Source of the DNA: a virus
Length of the DNA: 41,741 bases
Direction: 5' to 3' (one strand)
IMG/VR virus record: IMGVR_UViG_3300027782_003709
Span: 1-41,741 of that record
Each line of letters starts with the position of its first letter. Position 1 is the stretch's first letter. Shown piece by piece: positions 16,018 through 23,512 of the stretch. Made by a program: the position numbers and the translations under genes. The notes beneath the pieces were generated by a model that was given only the letters and a program-made list of their open reading frames with translations, did no database searches and was not told the DNA's origin.

Positions 16018-16887
16018 ATGAAGTCAATTTGTTTTTTTAATCATTACCATAATGGTGATTTGTTTAATAGTAAATCATTTATTAAAGAAATAGTTTCTAA
16101 TATTAATACAAAATTTTATTATGGTCATAACAATAGTTCTATTGTTATTTCTGATTTAAATGTAGAATATAGATCTATTCCAGATATAGGATGCTATGAA
16201 AAGTTTTTAGATACTGAAGAAGTATTTTATATTAATACTTGGATTGGTTGTTATTTTGGAGAAGGTGTTGAACACTCTGGGGAGTGTACCTTATTATTTT
16301 CTTATAATATGTTTGAAAGTATATACCAAAAAATTAATGAAGTATTTGGAACAAGTTTGAATTTAAATGTAATAGAATCTTATCTCCCATTTATAGATTA
16401 TTCTAAATTTGATTGTTCTCAAGTGGACAAATTCTTAGATAACTATACATCAAAAAAAGTATTGTTTTCTAATGGTCCTTGTTTATCTGGGCAATGTAAT
16501 TATTATGGAGATATGGAACCAATAATTACAGACATAGCAAAACAACATCCTGATAAAACTTTTATTGCTACGCATAAATTTAATTCTAATTTAGAAAATG
16601 TAAAATTTACTAGTGATATTATTGATTTTACTGGGTGTGACTTAAATGAAATTTCTTATCTTTCTACATTTTGTGATATAATTGTAGGTAGAAATTCTGG
16701 TCCATTTTGTTTTTCTACTACACTTGAGAATTTAAATAATCCAGATAAAACATTTTATGCTTTTGGAGAAAGGGAGACAGATTGTTTTGCATATAAAATG
16801 GATCTTAAGTGTAATTTTATATTTGAATATTATTCAAATGTAGATAACTTGAATAATTCTATATCTTCTTTAGTAAATCAATTATGA
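16018..16887 (+). CDS. putative glycosyltransferase, family uncertain
   Basis: 289 residues between two fucosyltransferase-type genes. The N-terminus (SICFFNHYHNGDLF) and a C-terminal block (FCDIIVGRNSGPFCFSTT, about 218-235) resemble GT-B enzymes in which a donor-binding loop precedes a glycine-rich turn, such as heptosyltransferases. No clear DXD motif is present. It starts two bases after the previous stop and overlaps the next gene by four (ATGA). Glycosyltransferase is inferred from these hints and operon context. Confidence 0.5.
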   Translation: MKSICFFNHYHNGDLFNSKSFIKEIVSNINTKFYYGHNNSSIVISDLNVEYRSIPDIGCYEKFLDTEEVFYINTWIGCYFGEGVEHSGECTLLFSYNMFESIYQKINEVFGTSLNLNVIESYLPFIDYSKFDCSQVDKFLDNYTSKKVLFSNGPCLSGQCNYYGDMEPIITDIAKQHPDKTFIATHKFNSNLENVKFTSDIIDFTGCDLNEISYLSTFCDIIVGRNSGPFCFSTTLENLNNPDKTFYAFGERETDCFAYKMDLKCNFIFEYYSNVDNLNNSISSLVNQL

Positions 16888-17696
16888 AAAGAAAAATAAA
16901 TTTAGTTGGAACTTCATTTACACATTTAACTGGTGGTAATAAAGGATATTCTGTTCATGGTAAAGAATCAAAATATATTGAATGGGTAACTGATGAATTA
17001 TGTGAAGAAACTTTTTATGTAGATGGTTGGATTAACCAAGCATTTTATGATAATATTACTAGTACAAAATATGCTTGGTTATTAGAATCTAAATATGTAA
17101 CTCCAGATATTGTAAATCAAATTAAAGAAACCCCTCAAAAATATCTTGATACATTTAAATATATTTTTACACATAATAAAGAACTTTTAGATATTGATGA
17201 TAGATTTAAATGGTGCCCTGCTAATGGATTTTGGATTAAAGAAGCAAAGGTATATCCAAAAACTAAAATGATTTCTTTTATTACATCTAATAAAAATTTT
17301 ACAGAAGGTCATAATAAAAGATTGCAATGGGTTGATATGATTGGAGACCAAGTAGATCTTTTTGGTAGAGGATTTAATGAAATTGAAAATAAAGAAGAAG
17401 GTCTTTGTGATTATATGTTCTCAGTTGTAATTGAAAATGGATTTTATAAATCATACTTCACTGAAAAAATTCTTGATTGTTTCGCTACTGGTACTATTCC
17501 TGTTTATTTGGGATCTCCAGACATTAAAAATTATTTTAATGAAGATGGAATTATAGATTTATCTGAAGAATTTGATGTTTCTGAAGAAATATACTATAAT
17601 AAAATGGATGCTATTATTGAAAATTTAGAAAAAGTTAAAGATATTGAAATCCTTGAAGATTTTATATTTAAACAATATTTGGAGCATAATGAATGA
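16884..17696 (+). CDS. alpha-1,3-fucosyltransferase-like, GT10
   Basis: 270 residues, shorter than bacterial GT10 enzymes of 350-450. The signature is at 180-214: VVIENGFYKSYFTEKI, then CFATGTIPVYLGSPDI, matching the GT10 pattern (..ENS...YITEK...A..AG.VPV..G). E184 and K195 are among the expected GDP-fucose-binding residues. It shares ATGA overlaps with both neighbours. The GDP donor (fucose or colitose) would come from the first three genes. Confidence 0.82.
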   Translation: MKRKINLVGTSFTHLTGGNKGYSVHGKESKYIEWVTDELCEETFYVDGWINQAFYDNITSTKYAWLLESKYVTPDIVNQIKETPQKYLDTFKYIFTHNKELLDIDDRFKWCPANGFWIKEAKVYPKTKMISFITSNKNFTEGHNKRLQWVDMIGDQVDLFGRGFNEIENKEEGLCDYMFSVVIENGFYKSYFTEKILDCFATGTIPVYLGSPDIKNYFNEDGIIDLSEEFDVSEEIYYNKMDAIIENLEKVKDIEILEDFIFKQYLEHNE

Positions 17697-18472
17697 TAGG
17701 GTTTAATGCACTTGGAAACTATGGACATATTGGAAATCAAATGTTTCAATATGCAGCAGTTAAAGGAATTGCCACTTATCATGGATATGATTGGTGTATA
17801 CCAAGTCGTGAAAATTTTGGAAAATATTATCCAATGAGAAGTAGCATCCATGATGCTTTTAATATAATTTGTAATGAAGGTATGATTGATGGAGAGACTT
17901 TAGAGGAGAACCAATTTAAATTTGATGAAGAGTTTTTTAAAAATTGTCCAAACAATATAAACCTTCTTGGGTATTTTCAAACTGAAAAATATTTTAAACA
18001 TATTGAAGAAGATGTTAAAAAAGATTTTTCCTTTGATTCAAAAGTAATTGAAGAATGCCTTGGTCATATTAAAACATTAGGTGATGAAGTTATTTCTTTG
18101 CATATTAGGAGAGGGGATTATTTAAATCTTCAATCTTATCATCCCAATATTCCATTAGAACATTATGAAGTAGCACTATCAAAACTTCCAAATGTTCCTG
18201 TGCTTATTTTTTCAGATGATCCTGAATGGTGTTTGAGTAAAGAATTATTTACTTCTGATAGATTTAATATATCATTTACAGAAAATCCTGTACATGATAT
18301 GTGTTTAATGACTTTATGTAATTATCATATTATTGCTAATAGTTCTTTTAGTTGGTGGGGAGCATGGTTATCAAATAGTAAACATGTAATAGCACCTAAA
18401 ATATGGTTTGGACCTTCTTTACCGAATCATGATACTTCAGATCTTTATCTTAATAATTGGGAGGTTTTATGA
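17693..18472 (+). CDS. alpha-1,2-fucosyltransferase-like, GT11
   Basis: 259 residues with GT11 motifs: GNQMFQYA at 14-21, HIRRGDY at 137-143, FSDD near 173, and NSSFSWWGAWLS at 216-227. These are the conserved blocks of bacterial 1,2-fucosyltransferases that use GDP-fucose. The length is near the lower end of the family. It starts in ATGA with the GT10 gene and ends in ATGA with the next. A colitose donor is possible given the ColD-like gene. Confidence 0.88.
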   Translation: MIGFNALGNYGHIGNQMFQYAAVKGIATYHGYDWCIPSRENFGKYYPMRSSIHDAFNIICNEGMIDGETLEENQFKFDEEFFKNCPNNINLLGYFQTEKYFKHIEEDVKKDFSFDSKVIEECLGHIKTLGDEVISLHIRRGDYLNLQSYHPNIPLEHYEVALSKLPNVPVLIFSDDPEWCLSKELFTSDRFNISFTENPVHDMCLMTLCNYHIIANSSFSWWGAWLSNSKHVIAPKIWFGPSLPNHDTSDLYLNNWEVL

Positions 18473-19116
18473 ATTTAAATGATTATTTTAAAAAATTATA
18501 TTGTATTAATTTAGACAGTAGACCAGATAGATGGGAACGTGCTAAAGAACTTTTTGATCAACATGGTCTTGATGTAGAAAGAGTTTCTGGTATTAATGGT
18601 TCTCAACTTGGATTAGATTTTGGCCCAGAAATTAAAGAAGGTGCAATTGGATGTTCTCTTTCTCATTTGTTTACTATTAAATATGCTCAACAAAATAACC
18701 TTGACAATTTTCTTCTTTTAGAAGATGATGTTGAGTTTGATGATGAAATCAATCAAAAGTTTTTTTCTTACATAGATCAAGTTCCAGATGATTGGGAAAT
18801 GCTTTATCTTGGGGGACAGCATTTTCATGGAATGAATTTAAAGCAAGTTAATCAAAATATATTTAAATGTGAATACACACTTGCAGCCCAATCAGTTGGT
18901 ATTAGAAATACTTTATATCAAAGATTGATTGATAAAGTAATGAATATTTCTAAAATTAATGATATTCATTATGCAGAAATGCATAAGCATATTAATGCTT
19001 ATGTAATTGTTCCACACTTAACTTGGCAAAGAGTAAGTTATTCTGATATTGAAAAGGTTACTGTGGATTATACTTTTCTCAAAAACCATAGATATCCTGA
19101 ATGGGGGAAACCATGA
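18469..19116 (+). CDS. glycosyltransferase family 25
   Basis: 215 residues from ATG 18469, which overlaps the GT11 stop and has GGGAGG four bases upstream. INLDSRPDRW at 13-22, GCSLSH at 61-66 and LLLEDDVEF at 82-90 are the GT25 (LPS galactosyltransferase type) landmarks; EDD binds the metal and nucleotide sugar. It forms a pair with the following gene of the same family. The acceptor may be LPS or a phage surface glycan. Confidence 0.88.
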   Translation: MNLNDYFKKLYCINLDSRPDRWERAKELFDQHGLDVERVSGINGSQLGLDFGPEIKEGAIGCSLSHLFTIKYAQQNNLDNFLLLEDDVEFDDEINQKFFSYIDQVPDDWEMLYLGGQHFHGMNLKQVNQNIFKCEYTLAAQSVGIRNTLYQRLIDKVMNISKINDIHYAEMHKHINAYVIVPHLTWQRVSYSDIEKVTVDYTFLKNHRYPEWGKP

Positions 19117-19895
19117 CAGACACTTCTACAGTAAAAAAGAAACTTAAGGGGATGGGTCCTGTCCTTTGGATTAATTTAGATACAGAAACAAACAGACAGG
19201 AGCATATGAATGGTTTGTTTGATTTCTATGAAATACCTAATACAAGAATCTCTGCTATTGATGCAAGAGGAAATAATGATGTTAGTGATTTGTTGATAGG
19301 TAAATTTCCAGAATTAGTTACTCAAGGTGAACTTGGGTGTACTATGTCGCACTTAAAAGCAATCAAACATTTTTACTTTAAAACACAATTAGATTCTATT
19401 ATTATCTGTGAGGATGATATTGTATTTGATACAGTACCTTACTGGCCATTTACTTGGAATGGATTTATGTCCTATGCTCCTTATGATTGGGATGTACTTC
19501 AGTGCGCTATTACCAGTACTAAGAACTTGAGAGCAAATCTTCATCCAAGATTGATTAATGATTTTTGTGCTGCATTTTATGTTATCACAAGACATCATGC
19601 TGCAAAAATTTTAAAGTTGCATTGTAGGGGGGATAAGTATAGATTAGATCAAAAACTTAAACCAAGAGCTACATCAGAAGAAATCATTTATAATACTGGA
19701 AGAACTTATTCGATTCCTTTATTTACTTATAGGTATGATTTTGAATCTGGTATTCATCAAGACCATGTTGAAATCTTTCACAAAAATAATGTAGAAGGTG
19801 TACTTAATTTTTGGAAAAACAGACCACCAGAGATGGGAACTGAACAATTATTGGATTATGATTTTTATGGTTTCTGGGAACCTTTGGTGGGTTGA
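19113..19895 (+). CDS. glycosyltransferase family 25, second copy
   Basis: 260 residues from ATG 19113 in ATGA overlap, with GGGGGA before it. WINLDTETNR at 19-28, GCTMSH at 75-80 and ICEDDIVF at 98-105 match the GT25 pattern of its neighbour, but the rest has diverged and there is an extended C-terminus (about residues 180-260). Last gene of the sugar operon. Its stop codon overlaps the -35 box of the porin promoter. Confidence 0.87.
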   Translation: MTDTSTVKKKLKGMGPVLWINLDTETNRQEHMNGLFDFYEIPNTRISAIDARGNNDVSDLLIGKFPELVTQGELGCTMSHLKAIKHFYFKTQLDSIIICEDDIVFDTVPYWPFTWNGFMSYAPYDWDVLQCAITSTKNLRANLHPRLINDFCAAFYVITRHHAAKILKLHCRGDKYRLDQKLKPRATSEEIIYNTGRTYSIPLFTYRYDFESGIHQDHVEIFHKNNVEGVLNFWKNRPPEMGTEQLLDYDFYGFWEPLVG

Positions 19896-19920
19896 CAAAA
19901 CTCTTCTTATGAGATAAGAT
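19892..19920 (+). promoter_or_regulatory. sigma70-type early promoter for porin
   Basis: TTGACA, a 17-base spacer, then TAAGAT. The -35 overlaps the GT25 stop codon. The last three bases of the -10 are the first three of the late box GATAAATA. Confidence 0.8.
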
Positions 19921-19925
19921 AAATA
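19918..19925 (+). promoter_or_regulatory. late promoter box fused to the porin -10
   Basis: GATAAATA overlaps the TAAGAT -10 box. A hairpin AATCCTA/TAGGATT (19934-19950) follows in the leader. The gene may be read early and late. Confidence 0.55.
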
Positions 19926-19988
19926 TGTACTTGAATCCTATTGTAGGATTTCTTAACAATTGTCGTTTAGTACTAATACAAAAAGTTT

Positions 19989-21596
19989 ATGAAAATCAAA
20001 CAACTGATGCTTGCACCTGTTGCTCTTGGAATGATTGCTCCTGCTGCTGTAAATGCCGCAGACATTAATTTGGCAGCAGTCAACCAATATGCTTCGGCAG
20101 AACAGGTCACAAGTGTCACACAATTCTCTGATGTAAAACCTACTGATTGGGCATATCAGGCACTCAGCAACCTAGTAAATCGTTATGGTTGCGTTGCAGG
20201 ATACCCTAATGGTACTTTTGCAGGTGGGAAAGCAATGACTCGTTTTGAGGCAGCAGCACTTCTGAATGCCTGCCTTGATCGTGTCACTGAAACAACTGAT
20301 GAACTCAAGAAACTCCTTGCAGAGTTTGATACAGAACTAACTATTCTAACTGCTCGTGTGGATGGACTTGAGAACAAAGTTCGTACTCTTCAAGCACAAC
20401 AATTCTCAACCACCACTAAATTGGCAGGTGAGGCAAGTATGATTCTGGGAGGTGTTCCTGGATTCGGTCCTAAGAATGGTCTGAATGGTTCAAAGCAACA
20501 AGGTGGTGGGAACACAACCTTTAACTATGACCTTCGTATCAACCTGGATACATCATATAACGGTCAAGATTTGTTGCGTACTCGTTTGCGTACTGGTAAC
20601 TTCTCCAAGTATCCTTTTGGTACTTCAACCAGCAATATCTTTAAACTGGATAAAGCAGAAGACTGGAACAATCAAGTCTACATTGACCGTCTTTACTACC
20701 AGTTCCCTGCAGGTAAGCAAAATCAATTCAAGTTTACTGTAGGTGCTCTGGTTCGTAACACTGAGATGGCATGGATTCCTACTGCCTATAAGTCAAACAT
20801 TCTTGATACATTTGCTGTTGCTGGCACTGGTGGTGTTTATAACAAGGCAACTGGTGAAGGTTTTGGTGTTCAGTGGAAGCAACCTGTAGCAAAAGGCAAA
20901 CCTGGATTTGTTGCTAACGTTAACTATGTTGTTAATGGTTCTGGTGTGAATAGTGCCAATACCACTTGTACTGCTGGTTGTAAGAATGGTGCATCAGGTG
21001 CTGATAGTAACTATGGTGTTTTCAATTCTGAATCAGGTATCAACTTGATGACTCAGGTTGGTTATAAGGCTCCTCAATGGGGTGTTGCTGCTGGTTATCG
21101 TTATGGTAGCACTCAGTCTGGTGTTCGTTCTGCAAATGGTGCTGCTGGTGCTACACTTGGTAATAACCAAGAAGGCAATAGTGTTGCATTGAATGCTTAC
21201 TGGCAACCCAAGAAAACTGGTATTGTTCCTTCAATCAGTGCTGGTTATGGTTATAACTTCGTAAGTGGTTATAATGTTGCTACAACATCTTCCTTTAAGA
21301 ATACTGCACAATCTTCCAGGTCTTGGATGATTGGTCTTCAGTGGGATGATGCTTTTGTGAAGGGTAATGCTGCTGGTATTGCTTTTGGTCAACCTGCAAA
21401 CTCTGCTGGTGCTACTGGTAGCAGTCCTTGGTTGGTTGAGTGGTTCTACAAGTATCAAGTATCTGATAACATCTCTGTTACTCCTGCTCTGTTCTATGCC
21501 TCTGGTTATAGTTCACAGACTGGCAATAGTTCCAGTGAAGGTGTTTATGGATTCAATGGACTTGGTGGTGTAATTCAGACAACCTTCAAGTTCTGA
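19989..21596 (+). CDS. cyanobacterial-type porin with SLH domain (Som/OprB family)
   Basis: 535 residues. The signal peptide has a cut after VNA near residue 24. An SLH domain at about 45-95 (FSDVKPTDWAYQALSNLV and YPNGTFAGGKAMTRFEAAA) binds cell wall, followed by a coiled-coil spacer (about 100-140) and a beta-barrel ending in Phe (TTFKF). This is the cyanobacterial Som-type outer-membrane channel, so it probably acts in the infected cell, changing uptake of small solutes or masking receptors. Base use is richer in C than the sugar operon, suggesting separate acquisition from a host. Confidence 0.92.
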   Translation: MKIKQLMLAPVALGMIAPAAVNAADINLAAVNQYASAEQVTSVTQFSDVKPTDWAYQALSNLVNRYGCVAGYPNGTFAGGKAMTRFEAAALLNACLDRVTETTDELKKLLAEFDTELTILTARVDGLENKVRTLQAQQFSTTTKLAGEASMILGGVPGFGPKNGLNGSKQQGGGNTTFNYDLRINLDTSYNGQDLLRTRLRTGNFSKYPFGTSTSNIFKLDKAEDWNNQVYIDRLYYQFPAGKQNQFKFTVGALVRNTEMAWIPTAYKSNILDTFAVAGTGGVYNKATGEGFGVQWKQPVAKGKPGFVANVNYVVNGSGVNSANTTCTAGCKNGASGADSNYGVFNSESGINLMTQVGYKAPQWGVAAGYRYGSTQSGVRSANGAAGATLGNNQEGNSVALNAYWQPKKTGIVPSISAGYGYNFVSGYNVATTSSFKNTAQSSRSWMIGLQWDDAFVKGNAAGIAFGQPANSAGATGSSPWLVEWFYKYQVSDNISVTPALFYASGYSSQTGNSSSEGVYGFNGLGGVIQTTFKF

Positions 21597-21605
21597 TAAT
21601 AATTT

Positions 21606-21629
21606 GGGGGTTGACAAACCCCCTTTTTT
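21606..21629 (+). terminator. terminator after porin containing the hli -35 box
   Basis: GGGGGTT/AACCCCC with loop GACA and six T residues. The sequence TTGACA, which spans the end of the left arm and the loop, is also the -35 of the next promoter. Confidence 0.88.
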
Positions 21630-21639
21630 CATATATAAT
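21611..21639 (+). promoter_or_regulatory. consensus sigma70 promoter for hli
   Basis: TTGACA, 17 bases, then TATAAT: a perfect consensus in a phage. It overlaps the porin terminator in the same way as the gmd promoter. The hli ATG is 27 bases downstream of the -10. Confidence 0.88.
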
Positions 21640-21666
21640 ATTGTTGTAAAAGTTTATAAAACTTAA

Positions 21667-21876
21667 ATGACTGTAACAATTAATGAACATGGACAACAAA
21701 ACATGTTCGCAAAAGAACCCACAATGTATATTACGGAGGAAGATATGGAAAAGCATGTATTTGAAACTCACAATGAACGTGCAGAAAAATTAAATGGAAG
21801 ATTTGCAATGATTGGATTTATTGCTGCTATTGGTGCTTATGCACTGACTGGGCAAATTATTCCTGGAGTGTTTTAA
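21667..21876 (+). CDS. hli: high-light-inducible protein
   Basis: 69 residues. The Hli/ELIP signature is at 37-67: ERAEKLNGRFAMIGF, then the membrane helix ending ALTGQIIPG, with the chlorophyll-binding E-x-x-N-G-R. Such proteins protect photosystems under excess light and help keep the host alive while the phage replicates. An internal ATG at 21745 has a strong GGAGGA, but the N-terminal region (MFAKEP) is common in phage Hli, so the full start is kept. It is driven by its own consensus early promoter. Confidence 0.95.
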   Translation: MTVTINEHGQQNMFAKEPTMYITEEDMEKHVFETHNERAEKLNGRFAMIGFIAAIGAYALTGQIIPGVF

Positions 21877-21884
21877 AATCCCAA

Positions 21885-21892
21885 CATAAATA
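21885..21892 (+). promoter_or_regulatory. possible late promoter box
   Basis: CATAAATA shortly after hli and just before a terminator. If active it would make only a short RNA unless read through. Weak support. Confidence 0.25.
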
Positions 21893-21907
21893 GGTATTCA
21901 TACTTAT

Positions 21908-21938
21908 CCTTGCTCTAAATATAGGGCAGGGATTTTTT
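21908..21938 (+). terminator. rho-independent terminator after hli
   Basis: A 10-bp stem, CCTTGCTCTA with TAGGGCAGGG (G-U pairs included), an AATA loop, then A and six T residues. It isolates hli as a one-gene transcript. Confidence 0.8.
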
Positions 21939-21944
21939 ATTTTA

Positions 21945-22022
21945 ATGGTATACTATTTCTTTTTAGTGTATTTTATTTCTATGATGGTAGTAATTATAAT
22001 AAAAACATCTAAATCTAAATAG
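21945..22022 (+). CDS. possible tiny membrane peptide, 25 aa
   Basis: ATG to TAG in the hli to peptidase gap. It encodes MVYYFFLVYFISMMVVIIIK and a short Lys/Ser tail, so one hydrophobic helix. No ribosome-binding site is clear and the AT-rich sequence could give this by chance, so it is only a candidate. Confidence 0.25.
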   Translation: MVYYFFLVYFISMMVVIIIKTSKSK

Positions 22023-22046
22023 GATAGTTGTTAAACATATAATAAA

Positions 22047-22742
22047 ATGAAAGTAGATCTTCATAACTTTTTTCTACATTATGATGAAAAGAATCCAAAG
22101 CACGTTGCAGCAGTAGAGCAATTTGAAAAGGATTTGGAACAAAAGCAACCAGATTTGATTCAAGATGAATCTAACTGGGTAAGAATTTACAGGGAAAAGG
22201 CACCAGTTCCTGCACAAGTAGGAGTATTATCAGTTCCATATTACCCACAAACAGATAACTACAGAGATGCTAATCGCACTTGCAACAGTTCTTCTTGTGC
22301 TATGTGTCTTGAATATCTTAAACCAGGCACTCTAAAAGGAGCAAAGGGTGACGATGCTTACATTCAAAAAGTATTTGCAATTGGTGACTCTACAGATCAT
22401 GCAGTACAAACCCGTGTTCTTGAGGGTTATGGTGTTAAGTCATACTTTAGTTACAATCTTTCTTTTTCTGATCTTGATAAGAGTTTATCTGCTGGAAAGC
22501 CTGTTGTTATTGGCATTCTGCACAGGGGTTCTCTTTCTGCACCTACTGGCGGGCACATGGTTGTAGTGATTGGTAAGAAAGGTAGTGATTATGTGGTGAA
22601 TGACCCTTATGGAAGTTTAAATGATGGATACACTGGTGCTGTTACTAATGGTAAGGGTGCTGTGTATAAGAAGTCTGATCTAACTCACAGATGGTTAGAT
22701 CATGGTAAAGATAAGACTGGATGGGGTAGAATTTTCAAATGA
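22047..22742 (+). CDS. C39-like (papain-fold) cysteine peptidase
   Basis: 231 residues. The C-terminal two-thirds has LSVPYYPQTDNY, then a Cys in TCNSSSCAM (C84), H170 in GGHMVVVIG, and D186 in VVNDPYG, giving the Cys-His-Asp set of the C39-like family. It lacks an obvious signal peptide. Such domains in phages can process proteins or cut peptidoglycan cross-links. It overlaps the next gene by four bases (ATGA), pairing with an exported nuclease. Confidence 0.8.
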   Translation: MKVDLHNFFLHYDEKNPKHVAAVEQFEKDLEQKQPDLIQDESNWVRIYREKAPVPAQVGVLSVPYYPQTDNYRDANRTCNSSSCAMCLEYLKPGTLKGAKGDDAYIQKVFAIGDSTDHAVQTRVLEGYGVKSYFSYNLSFSDLDKSLSAGKPVVIGILHRGSLSAPTGGHMVVVIGKKGSDYVVNDPYGSLNDGYTGAVTNGKGAVYKKSDLTHRWLDHGKDKTGWGRIFK

Positions 22743-23113
22743 AAATAATATTACTTATACTTTTATTTTCTCTTCCTGTTCATGCTGAAGTAATTACTAA
22801 AGTTCATGATGGAGATACTGTAACCACAGCATCAGGAGAAAAGATTCGTCTTGCTTGTATCGATGCTCCAGAAATAACTAATAACAAGCATGGTAAAAAG
22901 GATCCTGTTGGAGGTCCAGCATCACAAAAATGGTTATCTAAATTAATTCTGAATACTGATGTAAAGATTCAAAGAATTACCAAAGATCTTTATGGCAGAA
23001 CAGTAGCAAGACTATTTCTTGCTGATGGTACTGAAGTGAATCAAAAAGCAGTTACCACCAAACACGCTGTGATTTATATGTCAAAACCTTGTGAATGGGC
23101 AAATAAGAAATAA
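22739..23113 (+). CDS. staphylococcal-nuclease-like secreted nuclease
   Basis: 124 residues. A signal peptide (KIILLILLFSLPVHA, cut near residue 16) is followed by the SNase core: HDGDT at 23-27, RLACIDAPE at 37-45 and LYGRTVARLF at 84-93. The Asp, Arg and Glu positions are those of thermonuclease. The core is short. Export to the periplasm is predicted, so it may degrade incoming competitor or extracellular DNA. It ends directly against a convergent minus-strand gene. Confidence 0.9.
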   Translation: MKIILLILLFSLPVHAEVITKVHDGDTVTTASGEKIRLACIDAPEITNNKHGKKDPVGGPASQKWLSKLILNTDVKIQRITKDLYGRTVARLFLADGTEVNQKAVTTKHAVIYMSKPCEWANKK

Positions 23114-23305
23114 TTATTTTCCTTCTTGTTTGTGTATCCAAACTTTTAAATCTTTGACATACTTTCTTAATATCTCTGCTTGTTCTTCGTGCCACAAATC
23201 ACCAGTTTCCAAATGAAGTCTGGTATGATTATCTATTGCCTTTAGGATATTATGAATGGGAGTATTCCAACATTCACGCTTGGGAGTGTTCCATTCGCGT
23301 GCCAT
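23114..23305 (-). CDS. conserved hypothetical protein, 63 aa
   Basis: On the minus strand, with its stop on the base after the nuclease stop. The sequence begins MAREWNTPKRECWNTPIHNI and has a helical body (LWHEEQAEILRKYVKDLKVW). Similar short proteins with WNTP motifs occur in other cyanomyoviruses. It begins six bases after the small basic gene, so the two form a minus-strand pair. Function unknown. Confidence 0.65.
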   Translation of the reverse strand: MAREWNTPKRECWNTPIHNILKAIDNHTRLHLETGDLWHEEQAEILRKYVKDLKVWIHKQEGK

Positions 23306-23311
23306 GATGGA

Positions 23312-23425
23312 TTACTTTTTCTTACCACCATTTTTTGCTTTTTTCGCAGTAGCATTACCTTGATTTTGTTTAGGTTGCTTTCCGCCAGCAGATCCTTTAT
23401 TTCCTTTGTTTGCTGACTTTGCCAT
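23312..23425 (-). CDS. small basic protein, 37 aa
   Basis: Minus strand, MAKSANKGNKGSAGGKQPKQ followed by NQGNATAKKAKNGGKKK: almost only Lys, Gly, Asn, Ala and Gln, without hydrophobic core. It is probably disordered and nucleic-acid binding. It is first of the minus-strand pair. Similar Lys/Gly-rich miniproteins are known in cyanophages, but no role is established. Confidence 0.6.
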   Translation of the reverse strand: MAKSANKGNKGSAGGKQPKQNQGNATAKKAKNGGKKK

Positions 23426-23446
23426 TGTGGTACTACATTGACTTAT

Positions 23447-23454
23447 TATTTATT
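23447..23454 (-). promoter_or_regulatory. possible minus-strand late promoter box
   Basis: AATAAATA read on the minus strand, 22 bases upstream of the 37-aa gene. It is divergent from the plus-strand box at 23479. Confidence 0.4.
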
Positions 23455-23478
23455 GTAATTTTAATTAAAGAACTAAAA

Positions 23479-23487
23479 CATAAATAA
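23479..23487 (+). promoter_or_regulatory. late promoter box for the fiber-like gene
   Basis: CATAAATAA 26 bases before the ATG at 23513. Confidence 0.65.
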
Positions 23488-23512
23488 TAATAGTCAAAAA
23501 TTTTTTAAATAT

